In this document: positions 14,962 to 22,397 of the stretch, piece by piece
Position numbering within the stretch: position 1 is the first letter of the stretch
How the letters are laid out: each line of letters starts with the position of its first letter
NCBI GenBank assembly: GCA_046263195.1
Contig: JBHELG010000041.1
Span: 1 to 28,231, forward strand
Source: JBHELG01 sp046263195
GTDB taxonomy: Bacteria; Actinomycetota; Nitriliruptoria; Nitriliruptorales; JAHWKO01
Reading direction: 5' to 3'
Length of the DNA: 28,231 nt
Translations under genes and position numbers: made by a program
Notes under the pieces: generated by a model
The model's input: the letters and a program-made list of their open reading frames with translations, nothing else
Databases searched by the model: none
Told to the model about the DNA's origin: nothing

Positions 14962-14993
14962 AGCCCCGGGCCACCCCCCGGGGCTTTCGTTTT
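14962..14993 (+). terminator. Intrinsic terminator in the DAHP synthase leader (attenuator)
   Basis: A nine-base perfect GC-rich stem, AGCCCCGGG (14962-14970) with CCCGGGGCT (14977-14985), around a six-base loop, followed by TTTCGTTTT. An upstream segment CGGGGC (14916-14921, inside the leader ORF) can pair with GCCCCG (14963-14968) in the terminator's left arm and so act as antiterminator. It lies about 60 bases before the DAHP synthase start. Confidence 0.8.
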
Positions 14994-15055
14994 CCTCGGT
15001 GGCCGGGGGCGAGGAAAGCGCGGTGCAGCCGGCAAGTGGAGTGGCGGAGGACACG

Positions 15056-16117
15056 ATGGTCGTGGTCATGAGGGCAACAGCGACGGAAGAGGACGTCGCG
15101 AAGGTGCTGAACGCCGTGAGCGAGGTCGGCGGGGAAGCCTTCGTCAGCCGCGGCAAGAACCAGACGATCGTCGGCCTCATCGGGGACGTCGCACAGTTCG
15201 CCGAGCTGCCTCTTCATGCCTTCCCAGGCGTCGAAGACGTCATCCGGGTGTCCAAGCCCTACAAGCTCGTCAGCATCGAGACCCACCCGCGACCCTCGAC
15301 GGTGTGGGTGGGCGACGTGCCCATCGGTCGCGACACGTTCACTCTCCTCGCCGGCCCCTGCGCGGTCGAGACCGAGGAGCAGACCCTCGCCGCGGCTCGC
15401 ATGGCCAAGGAGGCCGGGGCGGTCATCCTGCGAGGCGGCGCCTACAAACCCCGAACCTCTCCCTACGCCTTCCAGGGGCTGGGGCAGCGTGGTCTGGAGA
15501 TCCTCCATGAGGTCGGTCGGGAACTCTCCATGCCGATCGTCACCGAAGTGGTCACGCCCAGCGACGTCGAGGTCGTCGCGAACAAGGCGGACATGCTCCA
15601 GGTCGGAACCCGCAACATGCAGAACTTCCAACTCCTCAAGGAAGTGGGCCTCGCCGGCAAGCCGGTGCTGCTGAAAAGGGGCATGACCGCGACGATCGAC
15701 GAGTGGATCATGGCAGCCGAGTACATCGCCCACACCGGCAACCTCCAGATCACCCTCTGTGAGCGCGGCATCCGCACGTTCGAACCAGCCACCCGCAACA
15801 CTCTCGACGTCTCGGCAGTGCCGGTGGCCCAGTCGCTCACCCACCTGCCCGTCATCGTCGACCCGTCACACTCGGGCGGGAAGCGTGATCTCGTCCTGCC
15901 CCTCTCGCGGGCGGCCATCGCGGTCGGGGCCGATGGCATCATCGTCGACGTTCATCCGCGACCCCAGATGGCCCTCTGCGACGGCCCCCAAGCCCTCGTT
16001 CGTGAAGACCTCGTGACGCTGCGACAGGACGTCGCCCGCTTCGCCGACGTCGCCGGCCGCCGGCTGGCCGCCCCCACCTCCACTGTCCAAGTAGGCGCGT
16101 GGGGGCGCGCCGGGTGA
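15056..16117 (+). CDS. aroF: 3-deoxy-7-phosphoheptulonate synthase (DAHP synthase, type I-beta)
   Basis: A 353-residue enzyme of the shikimate pathway: phosphoenolpyruvate plus erythrose 4-phosphate gives DAHP. The N-terminal 70 or so residues (VVVMRATATEEDVAKVL...GDVAQFAELPLHAFPGVEDV) form the ferredoxin-like regulatory domain that confers feedback inhibition by aromatic amino acids in this class. The barrel contains LAGPCAVE with the metal-binding Cys, GGAYKPRTSPYAFQGLG, VGTRNMQNFQLLKEVG, LLKRGM, VDPSHSGGKRD and VDVHPRPQMALCDGPQ, all conserved. ATG at 15056 has GGAGG six bases upstream; an in-frame GTG at 14999 gives a non-family tail. Expression is probably controlled by the upstream leader/attenuator, so the enzyme would be regulated both by attenuation and by its own domain. 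The stop overlaps the next start as GTGA. Confidence 0.95.
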   Translation: MVVVMRATATEEDVAKVLNAVSEVGGEAFVSRGKNQTIVGLIGDVAQFAELPLHAFPGVEDVIRVSKPYKLVSIETHPRPSTVWVGDVPIGRDTFTLLAGPCAVETEEQTLAAARMAKEAGAVILRGGAYKPRTSPYAFQGLGQRGLEILHEVGRELSMPIVTEVVTPSDVEVVANKADMLQVGTRNMQNFQLLKEVGLAGKPVLLKRGMTATIDEWIMAAEYIAHTGNLQITLCERGIRTFEPATRNTLDVSAVPVAQSLTHLPVIVDPSHSGGKRDLVLPLSRAAIAVGADGIIVDVHPRPQMALCDGPQALVREDLVTLRQDVARFADVAGRRLAAPTSTVQVGAWGRAG

Positions 16118-17145
16118 CTCTGGTCGGGAGAAGGCGCTGTGTCGTCGTCGGGGCAGGCATAGCCGGCCTGCTCGCCGCCACACGACTACGCGAGCACGGT
16201 GTTGCCGTCGTGGTCCTCGACGAACACGATCGGCCCGGGGGGCGCATGTCTACCCGCCACCATCGCGGTGGCGTCTGGGATCACGGCGCCCAGTACTTCA
16301 CTGCCCGCGACCCGGCCTTTCAACACCTGTGTGCCGCTTGGCAGGCGGCCGGCGTCACCACCACCTGGTTTCGTGGTTTGCCCCCACCCGACACACCCGA
16401 CCTCCCGCCCGACGACCCGAGGCGGGACGAGCCACACCACTGCGGGACACGGGGCATGCGCTCCGTCCCCGAACACCTCGCCGCCCCCCTCGACGTCCGC
16501 TGCCGCTCGCGCGTGGCACGGCTCACCGCCACCCGCAGTGGGTGGAGGGTGCGGGCATTGACATGGGGTGACGGGGAGGCCGACTTCGACGCGGACGCGG
16601 TGCTCGTTACCGCGCCCGTGCCGCGCTCGCTCACCCTCCTCGAAGGGGAAATGGGATCCTTACCCGGGGTGATCAGAAATGAGCTGCCAGGGCTCTCCTA
16701 CCACCCGACGCTGGCGGTCCTCGCTTTGCTCGAAGCCCCCAGCGAGCTGCCCGAGCCCGGGGGCTACCACGGTGACGGCGACCCCCTGGACTGGATCGCC
16801 GACAATCACCAGAAGGGCATCTCGCCCACCCCGTCGATCACCCTGCATGCTGGGGAGCTGTTCAGCCGTCAGCACTTCGAAGACGACCCCGACGAGTGGG
16901 CTCCCGAGCTGCTCGAGGCCGCGCGACCGCTGCTAGGCGCCCCGGTGACGGCCTGGTGGACTGCGCGTTGGCCTCATGCCACCCCGGTCGAGACCTATCC
17001 CGAGCGCACCGTGGTCATCGATTCCCCCGGTCTCGTCGCGTTCGCGGGCGATGCCTTCGCCGGGCCTCGCGTGGAAGGAGCTGCCTTGAGTGGTCTCGCT
17101 GCCGCAGAAGAACTCGTTGCGCGCCTGCGGGTCGTCCAGGGCTAG
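16114..17145 (+). CDS. Renalase-like FAD-dependent amine oxidoreductase
   Basis: About 343 residues from GTG at 16114, which overlaps the DAHP synthase stop (GTGA). The N terminus holds the FAD-binding Rossmann motif CVVVGAGIAGLLAATRL, then RPGGRMSTR and DHGAQYFTARDPAF, characteristic of the renalase-like flavoprotein group. The C-terminal FAD segment GLVAFAGDAFAGPRVEGAALSGLAAAEEL completes the fold. Renalase-type bacterial enzymes oxidise alternative isomers of reduced nicotinamide cofactors; whether this one does is inference from family only. Coupling to aroF suggests shared expression, possibly a housekeeping link, but no aromatic substrate is shown. Its stop overlaps the convergent small membrane gene as CTAG. 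Confidence 0.82.
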   Translation: MTLVGRRRCVVVGAGIAGLLAATRLREHGVAVVVLDEHDRPGGRMSTRHHRGGVWDHGAQYFTARDPAFQHLCAAWQAAGVTTTWFRGLPPPDTPDLPPDDPRRDEPHHCGTRGMRSVPEHLAAPLDVRCRSRVARLTATRSGWRVRALTWGDGEADFDADAVLVTAPVPRSLTLLEGEMGSLPGVIRNELPGLSYHPTLAVLALLEAPSELPEPGGYHGDGDPLDWIADNHQKGISPTPSITLHAGELFSRQHFEDDPDEWAPELLEAARPLLGAPVTAWWTARWPHATPVETYPERTVVIDSPGLVAFAGDAFAGPRVEGAALSGLAAAEELVARLRVVQG

Positions 17146-17330
17146 TCCCGCTCACCACCCGCAGGCGCGCGGCGTAACGCTGCTTCAGGACGCTGCCAGC
17201 TGCCAGGATCCTCCCATATCAGGACGCTGCCAGCGATCAGTTGCACGCTCTTTACGGCGGCTGCAACCAGCAGGATGGCGGGCAGTTGCAACAGATAGAT
17301 GCTGCTTATCAAGGCTCCTAGTGCATCCAT
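17142..17330 (-). CDS. Small membrane protein, 62 aa
   Basis: A 62-residue protein from ATG at 17330, preceded by GGAAGGTGGGG, a good ribosome binding site. It has two adjacent hydrophobic stretches, IYLLQLPAILLVAAAVKSV and IAGSVLIWE, then a polar basic tail. Its stop overlaps the convergent flavoprotein stop by four bases (CTAG). A 15-base sequence, TCAGGACGCTGCCAG, occurs twice in the gene (17185 and 17219), 34 bases apart and in different frames. No family is recognised; the clear ribosome binding site and packed position favour a real gene. Confidence 0.55.
   Translation of the reverse strand: MDALGALISSIYLLQLPAILLVAAAVKSVQLIAGSVLIWEDPGSWQRPEAALRRAPAGGERD
17185..17233. repeat. Pair of 15-base direct repeats TCAGGACGCTGCCAG
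   Basis: The identical 15-mer starts at 17185 and again at 17219. The 34-base offset is not a multiple of three, so it does not make a protein repeat in the overlapping small gene. It may be a recent local duplication. Confidence 0.6.
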
Positions 17331-17653
17331 GCCCCACCTTCCGCCCCCGGCGAGATCCCGCACCGGCACGAAGGACTAGCGCTCGGACGCACTCTAGATG
17401 ACACGGGATTCGAGTCCTGGAATCCCTCTCCGGCGATCCTGCGCTGGCGCGGCAGAGCGCCGAGTTGGCGCAAGCGGTTGCGGATCCGCGCCACCCTTAG
17501 GGGTCCGTCTTCAGAGATCTGCTCTTGTGACCTCGCTTAAGCGGGGGCGAATCAGGCGAGTGCGAGCATTCGCTGCGGTGGCCGGCCGGTAGGGGCGCTG
17601 TTACCTTGAGCCGCGTACGAGCCTGGCAGTCCGTAGATGGGGCTGAGAAGATC
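17331..17653. other. Intergenic region between divergent genes
   Basis: No coding sequence is supported in these 323 bases. It holds a perfect seven-base hairpin (GGGATTC 17405-17411, GAATCCC 17420-17426), a ten-base palindrome CGCTTAAGCG (17534-17543) and a minus-strand TAGAGT that could be the -10 of the small membrane protein gene. No convincing plus-strand promoter for the RpiB-like gene was identified. Confidence 0.5.
17405..17426. repeat. Perfect inverted repeat GGGATTC...GAATCCC
   Basis: Seven-base arms with an eight-base loop in the divergent intergenic region. The loop-side TTCGAGTCC resembles a tRNA T-arm fragment, but no tRNA surrounds it. No T-run on either strand, so an operator or processed hairpin is more likely than a terminator. 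Confidence 0.5.
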
Positions 17654-18100
17654 ATGAAGATCGCCGTCGGCGGCGACGAGCGCAACGCGGTGACCGACTT
17701 CGTCCTCGACGAGCTCCGCCGCCGGGGTCACGAGGTCGTGAAAGCTCTCGGCCCGATTTCCGGCGGTCGCGAACAGTGGGCGGACGTCGCAGTGGGTGTT
17801 GCCGAGGCGGTTGCCCATGATGAGGCGGAGCAGGGCGTCCTCTTCTGTTGGACCGGCACGGGCGTCTCTATCGCCGCCAACAAGGTGCCCGGAGTGAGAG
17901 CGGCGCTGTGCACTGACGCGGAACAGGCCCGGGGCGCCCGAAAGTGGAACGACGCGAACGTGCTCGCCCTGAGCCTGCGCCTCACGAGCGAAGCTTTGGC
18001 CGAGGAGATTCTGGAGGCCTGGTTCTCGTCGGGTATGGACCCTTCCGAGGCTGACAACATCGAGAAGGTCAAGGAGCTGGACCGGCCAGGGGCGCGCTGA
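17654..18100 (+). CDS. RpiB/LacA/LacB family sugar-phosphate isomerase
   Basis: A 148-residue protein from ATG at 17654. It begins MKIAVGGDERNAVTDFVLDEL and contains the family active-site loop FCWTGTGVSIAANKVPGVRAALC, with the catalytic Cys before the Gly-rich phosphate-binding turn. The downstream motif ARKWNDANVLALSLR corresponds to ARxHNxANV in classical ribose-5-phosphate isomerase B, with Trp where His normally opens the sugar ring. This variant recurs in an actinobacterial subgroup, so the substrate may differ from ribose 5-phosphate. The frame is open 16 codons further upstream, but the family starts at MKIA. It stands alone between a long intergenic region and a convergent gene. Confidence 0.85.
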   Translation: MKIAVGGDERNAVTDFVLDELRRRGHEVVKALGPISGGREQWADVAVGVAEAVAHDEAEQGVLFCWTGTGVSIAANKVPGVRAALCTDAEQARGARKWNDANVLALSLRLTSEALAEEILEAWFSSGMDPSEADNIEKVKELDRPGAR

Positions 18101-18166
18101 CGCGGGAACTGCCCGTTTCGCGTGCCGGGCTGCTGCCGACGATGCGGCCCCGAGTGGAAGTCGTGG

Positions 18167-18886
18167 CTAGGTGCAGGCTGCTCTCGCCGCGGCCAGGACG
18201 CCGCGGGCTTTGGCGATGAGCTTCGGCCAGGCGTCGGCAGCGTTGTCCAGCCGCGCACGGGCCTGTGCCAGGCGCTGGTCCGCCTCGATCTGGGCGAGTA
18301 CACGGTCAACCTCGGCCAGCGCCGCTGCGCCGGCAGAGACCCCCAATATGTCCACCAGTCTGACGACGGTGGCCAGCATGGAACCGGCCTGCGAGTAGGG
18401 AACGACCAGGACACCGGCGCTGACGGCATCGATGTGAGCTGACTGGCAGGCGGCGAAGACGGCATCGGGTACCGCAACCACCGCGAAGGGGGCCGTCAGT
18501 TCCGGATCGATGTACTTTCCTGCCACCTCAGCCACGCGAGTGGCGACGGCCGTGTCGGCCGACCTGACATCGACGGAAACGAGCTTGGAGTCAACGGCTA
18601 TCCGCCGGCCGTCTGGCAGCGCGAGCGCGAACTCCACCTGCTTGCTCCCCAACCGCCAGCCGTGCTGAACCATCCCGGTAGGCAGCTTTTTCAGCTGGGC
18701 AGCGAGGATCCGCTCCCCGACGGCGCCACGAGCCGCAGAGCCCAGCAGGGTACGCTCCAAGCCGTGGATGGCCTCGAAGGCGGCGTCCTCCGGCTCACGG
18801 CGACGGCACAGCTCGAAAGCCACCCAGGTCACGGTGACGGCCAGCAGCAACACCGCGACCGTGAGCACGGCGAGCAGCGCCCCCAT
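18167..18886 (-). CDS. rmuC: RmuC-like DNA recombination nuclease, short form
   Basis: A 239-residue protein with one N-terminal transmembrane helix (about 3-23) and an RmuC nuclease domain: RGAVGERILAAQLKKLP, then KQVEFALALPDGRRIAVDSK, a PD-(D/E)xK-like core with the Glu of VEF and Asp/Lys of VDSK. The C-terminal third is helical with ARARLDNAADAWPKLIAKARG. RmuC limits inversions at short inverted repeats in E. coli, where it is about twice as long, mostly through a coiled coil absent here. ATG at 18886 has AAGGAG five bases upstream; a GTG one codon earlier is possible. It is convergent with the RpiB-like gene. Confidence 0.75.
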   Translation of the reverse strand: MGALLAVLTVAVLLLAVTVTWVAFELCRRREPEDAAFEAIHGLERTLLGSAARGAVGERILAAQLKKLPTGMVQHGWRLGSKQVEFALALPDGRRIAVDSKLVSVDVRSADTAVATRVAEVAGKYIDPELTAPFAVVAVPDAVFAACQSAHIDAVSAGVLVVPYSQAGSMLATVVRLVDILGVSAGAAALAEVDRVLAQIEADQRLAQARARLDNAADAWPKLIAKARGVLAAARAACT

Positions 18887-19021
18887 CACAGCTCCTTCAC
18901 AGCCCCTTGTCGGACCTCAACTCACCGTATCCGGGGGGTACGACACGCCTGCTGAGAGCCTGGTGGGAAGCCCTCCCGCCCCGCCCACTCGAGCGTGTGG
19001 ATGCACGGTAAGAGCGGAGCC

Positions 19022-19813
19022 CTACTGCTCCTCGTCGATGGGTTCCTCCTCGTGGCCGGCCTGGACCTGGATGAGCCGCAGCAGCGTGACGAGAACCACC
19101 CCACCGACGATGTTCGAAAAGGCGGCCCAGGCCGCCGCACCGGCCCAGTCCGCGTAGCCGAAGGGGGCGCCCGTGTGCAATGCGACGAACATCTCCGCAG
19201 ACATGACGATGACGTGGATGAGGGGCGCAGCCGCGATGAGGAACCCGGCGACGATCGCCGCGACGATCTTGCCGAACTCGGTGGCGCTGCCGTGCTCCAT
19301 CCAGGTCATGAGCGTGATGACCGCCCCTCCCAGTGCGCCGAGGGCGAACGACTCCCAGGTCACGCCCCGCTCCGGATAGAACTTCGCCACGCTGACGGCC
19401 GTGTCGTGCAGCGGGCTGAGGGCGGCCGCCGTGAGCCCCGCGAAGATCCAGCCCCCGACGAGGTTCATCGTCGCCGTGCCCGCCCACAGCCGCAGCAGTG
19501 ACACGAAGCCGGATTTTTCCGCGATCACGGCTGCAACGGGTGCGAGATAGTTCTCGTCGAACAGCTCGGTCTTGCCCAGGATCAGGGCGATGAAGCCAAT
19601 CGTGAAGGCCAGTGCCCCGAGCAGCCTCGAGCCGGTCTCGTGCTCGACGACGAGCAGGGCCGCGACGCCCAAGCTCACGTCGATGCCTCCCACCAGGCCC
19701 GTCGCCAATACTTCCGGGAAGGTCCGGGTGAGCCGGGTGCGCCCGACGGAGATGGCCTCCTGCAGGGCGAGCGCTTCCTCCTCCCGACCCAGTTCCTCAC
19801 TGTCCGCCGGCAA
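19022..19813 (-). CDS. Formate/nitrite transporter (FNT) family channel
   Basis: A 263-residue membrane protein with a hydrophilic N-terminal tail of about 30 residues and six helices. It has FNT landmarks LATGLVGGIDVSLGVAAL, FIALILGKTELFDENYLAP, LWAGTATMNLVGGWIF and WAAFSNIVGGVVLVTLLRL. FNT proteins form pentameric pores for formate, nitrite, hydrosulfide or similar monovalent anions. The longer N-terminal tail and sequence are closer to the YfdC-type branch, whose substrate is unknown. The start is TTG with GGAAGG six bases upstream. It follows the HPF-like gene after 38 bases on the same strand and is probably co-transcribed. Confidence 0.88.
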   Translation of the reverse strand: MPADSEELGREEEALALQEAISVGRTRLTRTFPEVLATGLVGGIDVSLGVAALLVVEHETGSRLLGALAFTIGFIALILGKTELFDENYLAPVAAVIAEKSGFVSLLRLWAGTATMNLVGGWIFAGLTAAALSPLHDTAVSVAKFYPERGVTWESFALGALGGAVITLMTWMEHGSATEFGKIVAAIVAGFLIAAAPLIHVIVMSAEMFVALHTGAPFGYADWAGAAAWAAFSNIVGGVVLVTLLRLIQVQAGHEEEPIDEEQ

Positions 19814-19851
19814 TTGTTGCCTTCCCTGTCGACGGGCCGGCTCGAGAGCCC

Positions 19852-20217
19852 TCAGCCCATGGGTGGTGTGGTGCGGTGACGGCTCGCGCGCCGCTTGTTC
19901 AACGCGTCGTCGATCTGCCGCCAGATGTCGTCGCGGACGTCGTTCAGGGCGTCCTTCAGAAGGGGTTCGCGGGAGGTTGCCAGAAAGGGATCAAAGCCAG
20001 CGATGCGGGCCTCGAGTATGACCTGCTGCTCGTTCGTGTCCCGGCCTTTCACGGACAGCTCGAGATCCACGGCATCTGGCCGGAACCTGCGCAGCCGCCG
20101 GTTGAGCTTGCTGAAGCGGGCGAGCACCTCCTCTCGTTCCGATTCGCTGAATCCCACCCCAAGGCGTATGGGCGCTACGTCGCCCCGGGCGCTGCCTTCA
20201 ACGGGTTCGGTCGTCAT
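19852..20217 (-). CDS. HPF/RaiA-like ribosome-associated (S30EA-type) protein
   Basis: A 121-residue protein from ATG at 20217, with GAGAGGAG just upstream. The pattern is strand (IRLGVGFS), helix (EREEVLARFSKLNRRLRRF), strands (AVDLELSVKGRDTNEQQVILEARIAGFDPFLATS) and a long helix (LLKDALNDVRDDIWRQIDDALNKRR). This is the beta-alpha-beta-beta-beta-alpha order of the hibernation-promoting factor/RaiA fold, which binds the 30S subunit in stationary phase. Sequence identity to canonical HPF is low, and the long-HPF C-terminal domain is missing, so ribosome binding is an inference. It precedes the FNT channel gene by 38 bases, an unusual pairing. Confidence 0.62.
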   Translation of the reverse strand: MTTEPVEGSARGDVAPIRLGVGFSESEREEVLARFSKLNRRLRRFRPDAVDLELSVKGRDTNEQQVILEARIAGFDPFLATSREPLLKDALNDVRDDIWRQIDDALNKRRASRHRTTPPMG

Positions 20218-20425
20218 GGCTCCTCTCCGTCCAGGGCCCGTGACGGTGGGCTTAGGTCGTGCACCTGCCGGTCGGGCCTTCGTCCTGGCGCTGTCTGTCA
20301 CACTGTTATGAGTCGGGCGGCTCTGTGCAGGGACCATTCGGACGACATGCGGCGATACGGGCAGCGGGCTGAGGGCCGGCGGCGGGGTGGGTGATGTCCC
20401 GAACACAGCGCCAGGCGAGTCCCTG

Positions 20426-22039
20426 TCACCTGCTCCGCGCGGGAACCGCGATGTCAACCTCGAGCTGGACCCAGCCGAGCGTGCGAGCGTTCGCATGCAT
20501 GAGGCTCGTGGTGGCCACTTGAAGGTCGAGGTGATGGCCGGCGGTCGGGCTGTAGGCGATGCCCGACAGGTCGAGTCCGAAGGTGCGCGGGGCGTGTGAC
20601 AGAGGCGCGACCAGCAGCGGCGTCTCCTGCAGGTTGACGACCTCGCCGGCTTCCCGGTCGACGAGCTTGAGGAACAGGTGCGCAGCGGTGCCGACACCGC
20701 TCACACGCAGTCGGGCGGTGGGGATTCCCACGAGCTCGAGCGGTCCGTCTTCCGCGACCGCGACCTCGAGCGTCAGGGTGTGAGGATCGCCGGGGGGCGA
20801 GGGTGTGGCGATCGTGAGTGGCAGACCGCTGGGTGCCAGGCCGCTCGTGGGGAGCGGCGTGACGAGCAGCCGACCCGCCGCCGAAGTGGTGTGCAGAGAG
20901 GTGTCTGGGGGCGGGAAGTCGTCGGCGGCGCGCCACCCTCCCTCGTTCGTGCGGTACTCGACTGGCGCACCGGTGTCGACCTCCCACCCCCGCAGGTAGC
21001 GCGCAAACCAGTCGAGTATCGCATCGTCTAGGTGCGCCCGGTCATCGAGAACCTCGTAGGAGGCGGGACAGAGGACGTGGCCACCGCAGAAGACGACGAG
21101 CTTGGCGGGGGCGCCCCCAGCGCGGACGTGTTGGAAGATGGCGTTGCCCTCGCTGAGATCGAACAGCGTGTCGACGCTTCCCTGCATGACGAGTGTCGGG
21201 ATCCGAACCGGGTTGTCGCGCCCGTAGACCGCGAGGCTCGAACGGCCGAAGAAGTCGAGGGTGGCCTGTGACAGACGGTTCGCCGCGAGCCCTTCGACTT
21301 CGGCACGATGAAGCGCTGGGTGGAGCCCCCCCGCCTGGGGTCCGGCCGGATTGCGGGGGTCGAGGCCTTCGAAGTCGGCGGCTGCCGTCCCGTTCAGATA
21401 GAAGTAGTAGCCCCAGCCCGCGTTGATTACCCGCCCCGAGTAGAAGGAGTAGCGCAGGTCATACCACGTGATTTCGGGGGCGATGGCATCGATGCGAGGA
21501 TCAAAGCCGCTGGTCGCGAACTGGACCGCGCCGCCGTAGGACCGCCCGGTCCATCCGACGATGGGGTCTCCCGGGGCCTCGAGCGCGATCTCGGGCCGGG
21601 TCGTGATGACCCAGTCGAGCAGTGCGCTCACGTCGCGTCCCTCGGCCTCGGGCTTGTCGAGATGGACGACGCCACCCGAATAGCCGAAGCCTCGGGCGTC
21701 CCAGGTGAGTACGGCGTAGCCGTCCACGAGGAGCCGTTCGAGTGTGCTGCCCGCGGTCACCTCCCGTTCGCCGTGCCCGCCCCAGCCGTGCGAGCGCAGG
21801 ACGAGGGGGACGGGGCTGGCGCCACTCGCGCCGGACGGCAGGAACAGGGTCGAGTAGAGTGGGGTGCCATCGAAGGAGGTGACTACCTGCCTGAGCCGTC
21901 TGGTCTCCGCCCCCCTGGCGGTAGCCGGAGGGGCCACGGCCCCGGACGCCGCCGCAGGCGGCGGGCGGGTGGGCCAGACGCTCAGCGACAGCAGGCCCAC
22001 GAGCACGAGCGCCAGGCCGCGCGTCACAGCCCTGATCAC
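20426..22039 (-). CDS. Secreted CocE/NonD family hydrolase (X-Pro dipeptidyl-peptidase/S15 type)
   Basis: A 537-residue secreted alpha/beta hydrolase. GTG at 22039 is chosen because GGGAGGAGG lies just upstream and a signal peptide follows (LALVLVGLLSLSV, with a likely cleavage near AAASGA). The catalytic domain has GRSYGG with Ser167, Asp290 in GSVDTLF and His321 in GGHVLC. A jelly-roll C-terminal domain (about 385-535) with ending GWVQLEVDIAVPARS is typical of the S15/CocE group. Members cleave X-Pro dipeptides or ester/acyl bonds; the substrate cannot be told from sequence. It is divergent from the antiporter gene across 358 bases. Confidence 0.87.
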   Translation of the reverse strand: MIRAVTRGLALVLVGLLSLSVWPTRPPPAAASGAVAPPATARGAETRRLRQVVTSFDGTPLYSTLFLPSGASGASPVPLVLRSHGWGGHGEREVTAGSTLERLLVDGYAVLTWDARGFGYSGGVVHLDKPEAEGRDVSALLDWVITTRPEIALEAPGDPIVGWTGRSYGGAVQFATSGFDPRIDAIAPEITWYDLRYSFYSGRVINAGWGYYFYLNGTAAADFEGLDPRNPAGPQAGGLHPALHRAEVEGLAANRLSQATLDFFGRSSLAVYGRDNPVRIPTLVMQGSVDTLFDLSEGNAIFQHVRAGGAPAKLVVFCGGHVLCPASYEVLDDRAHLDDAILDWFARYLRGWEVDTGAPVEYRTNEGGWRAADDFPPPDTSLHTTSAAGRLLVTPLPTSGLAPSGLPLTIATPSPPGDPHTLTLEVAVAEDGPLELVGIPTARLRVSGVGTAAHLFLKLVDREAGEVVNLQETPLLVAPLSHAPRTFGLDLSGIAYSPTAGHHLDLQVATTSLMHANARTLGWVQLEVDIAVPARSR

Positions 22040-22397
22040 GATGCCTCCTCCCGGATCGGCTGCCCCTCCTCCCACGTCCGCCGCACAGCGGATCCACACG
22101 GAGGGTCTTTCGCCGCCGCAAGGCCCGCTTTCGGTCCTGCCACGGGGCTCGCACCTTGCCTCACTGCCAGTCCGATCCGGTAGCTCCTGCCGGATGTTCG
22201 TACGCAAGTCCCGCTGCCCCGGCGTGTCCGGACAGGCAGCCGACGGGCTTCCAACCGGTCGGTAAGGAAGCGGTAGTGTCGCTGATGGGGAGAACGAACC
22301 GCAGCGAACGCTGACCGGTCCCCCGGCGGGTGCTCCCGGAAGCCTGGGCTGCGGAGTTGCGCCCCGATGCTTGGAGTTGCTGCAGGAGCCTGCCGTC
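22040..22397. other. Intergenic region between divergent hydrolase and antiporter genes
   Basis: No gene is supported in these 358 bases. Open frames here are extensions of the flanking genes without matching ribosome sites. I see short GC-rich inverted segments (such as CCGAC...GTCGG around 22240) but no recognisable riboswitch, promoter with both hexamers, or tRNA. It presumably contains the promoters of both flanking genes. Confidence 0.5.

Noticed and set aside
14885..15844. A 319-codon minus-strand frame opposite DAHP synthase
   Set aside because: Composition typical of an antisense shadow; the plus-strand frame carries all the conserved DAHP synthase motifs.
17405..17430. TTCGAGTCC resembling a tRNA T-arm
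   Set aside because: No acceptor, D or anticodon arms fit around it; it is better explained as the 7-base inverted repeat.
22240..22397. Possible riboswitch (for example c-di-AMP type) before the antiporter gene
   Set aside because: GC-rich inverted segments are present but the conserved sequence blocks of known riboswitches were not found.
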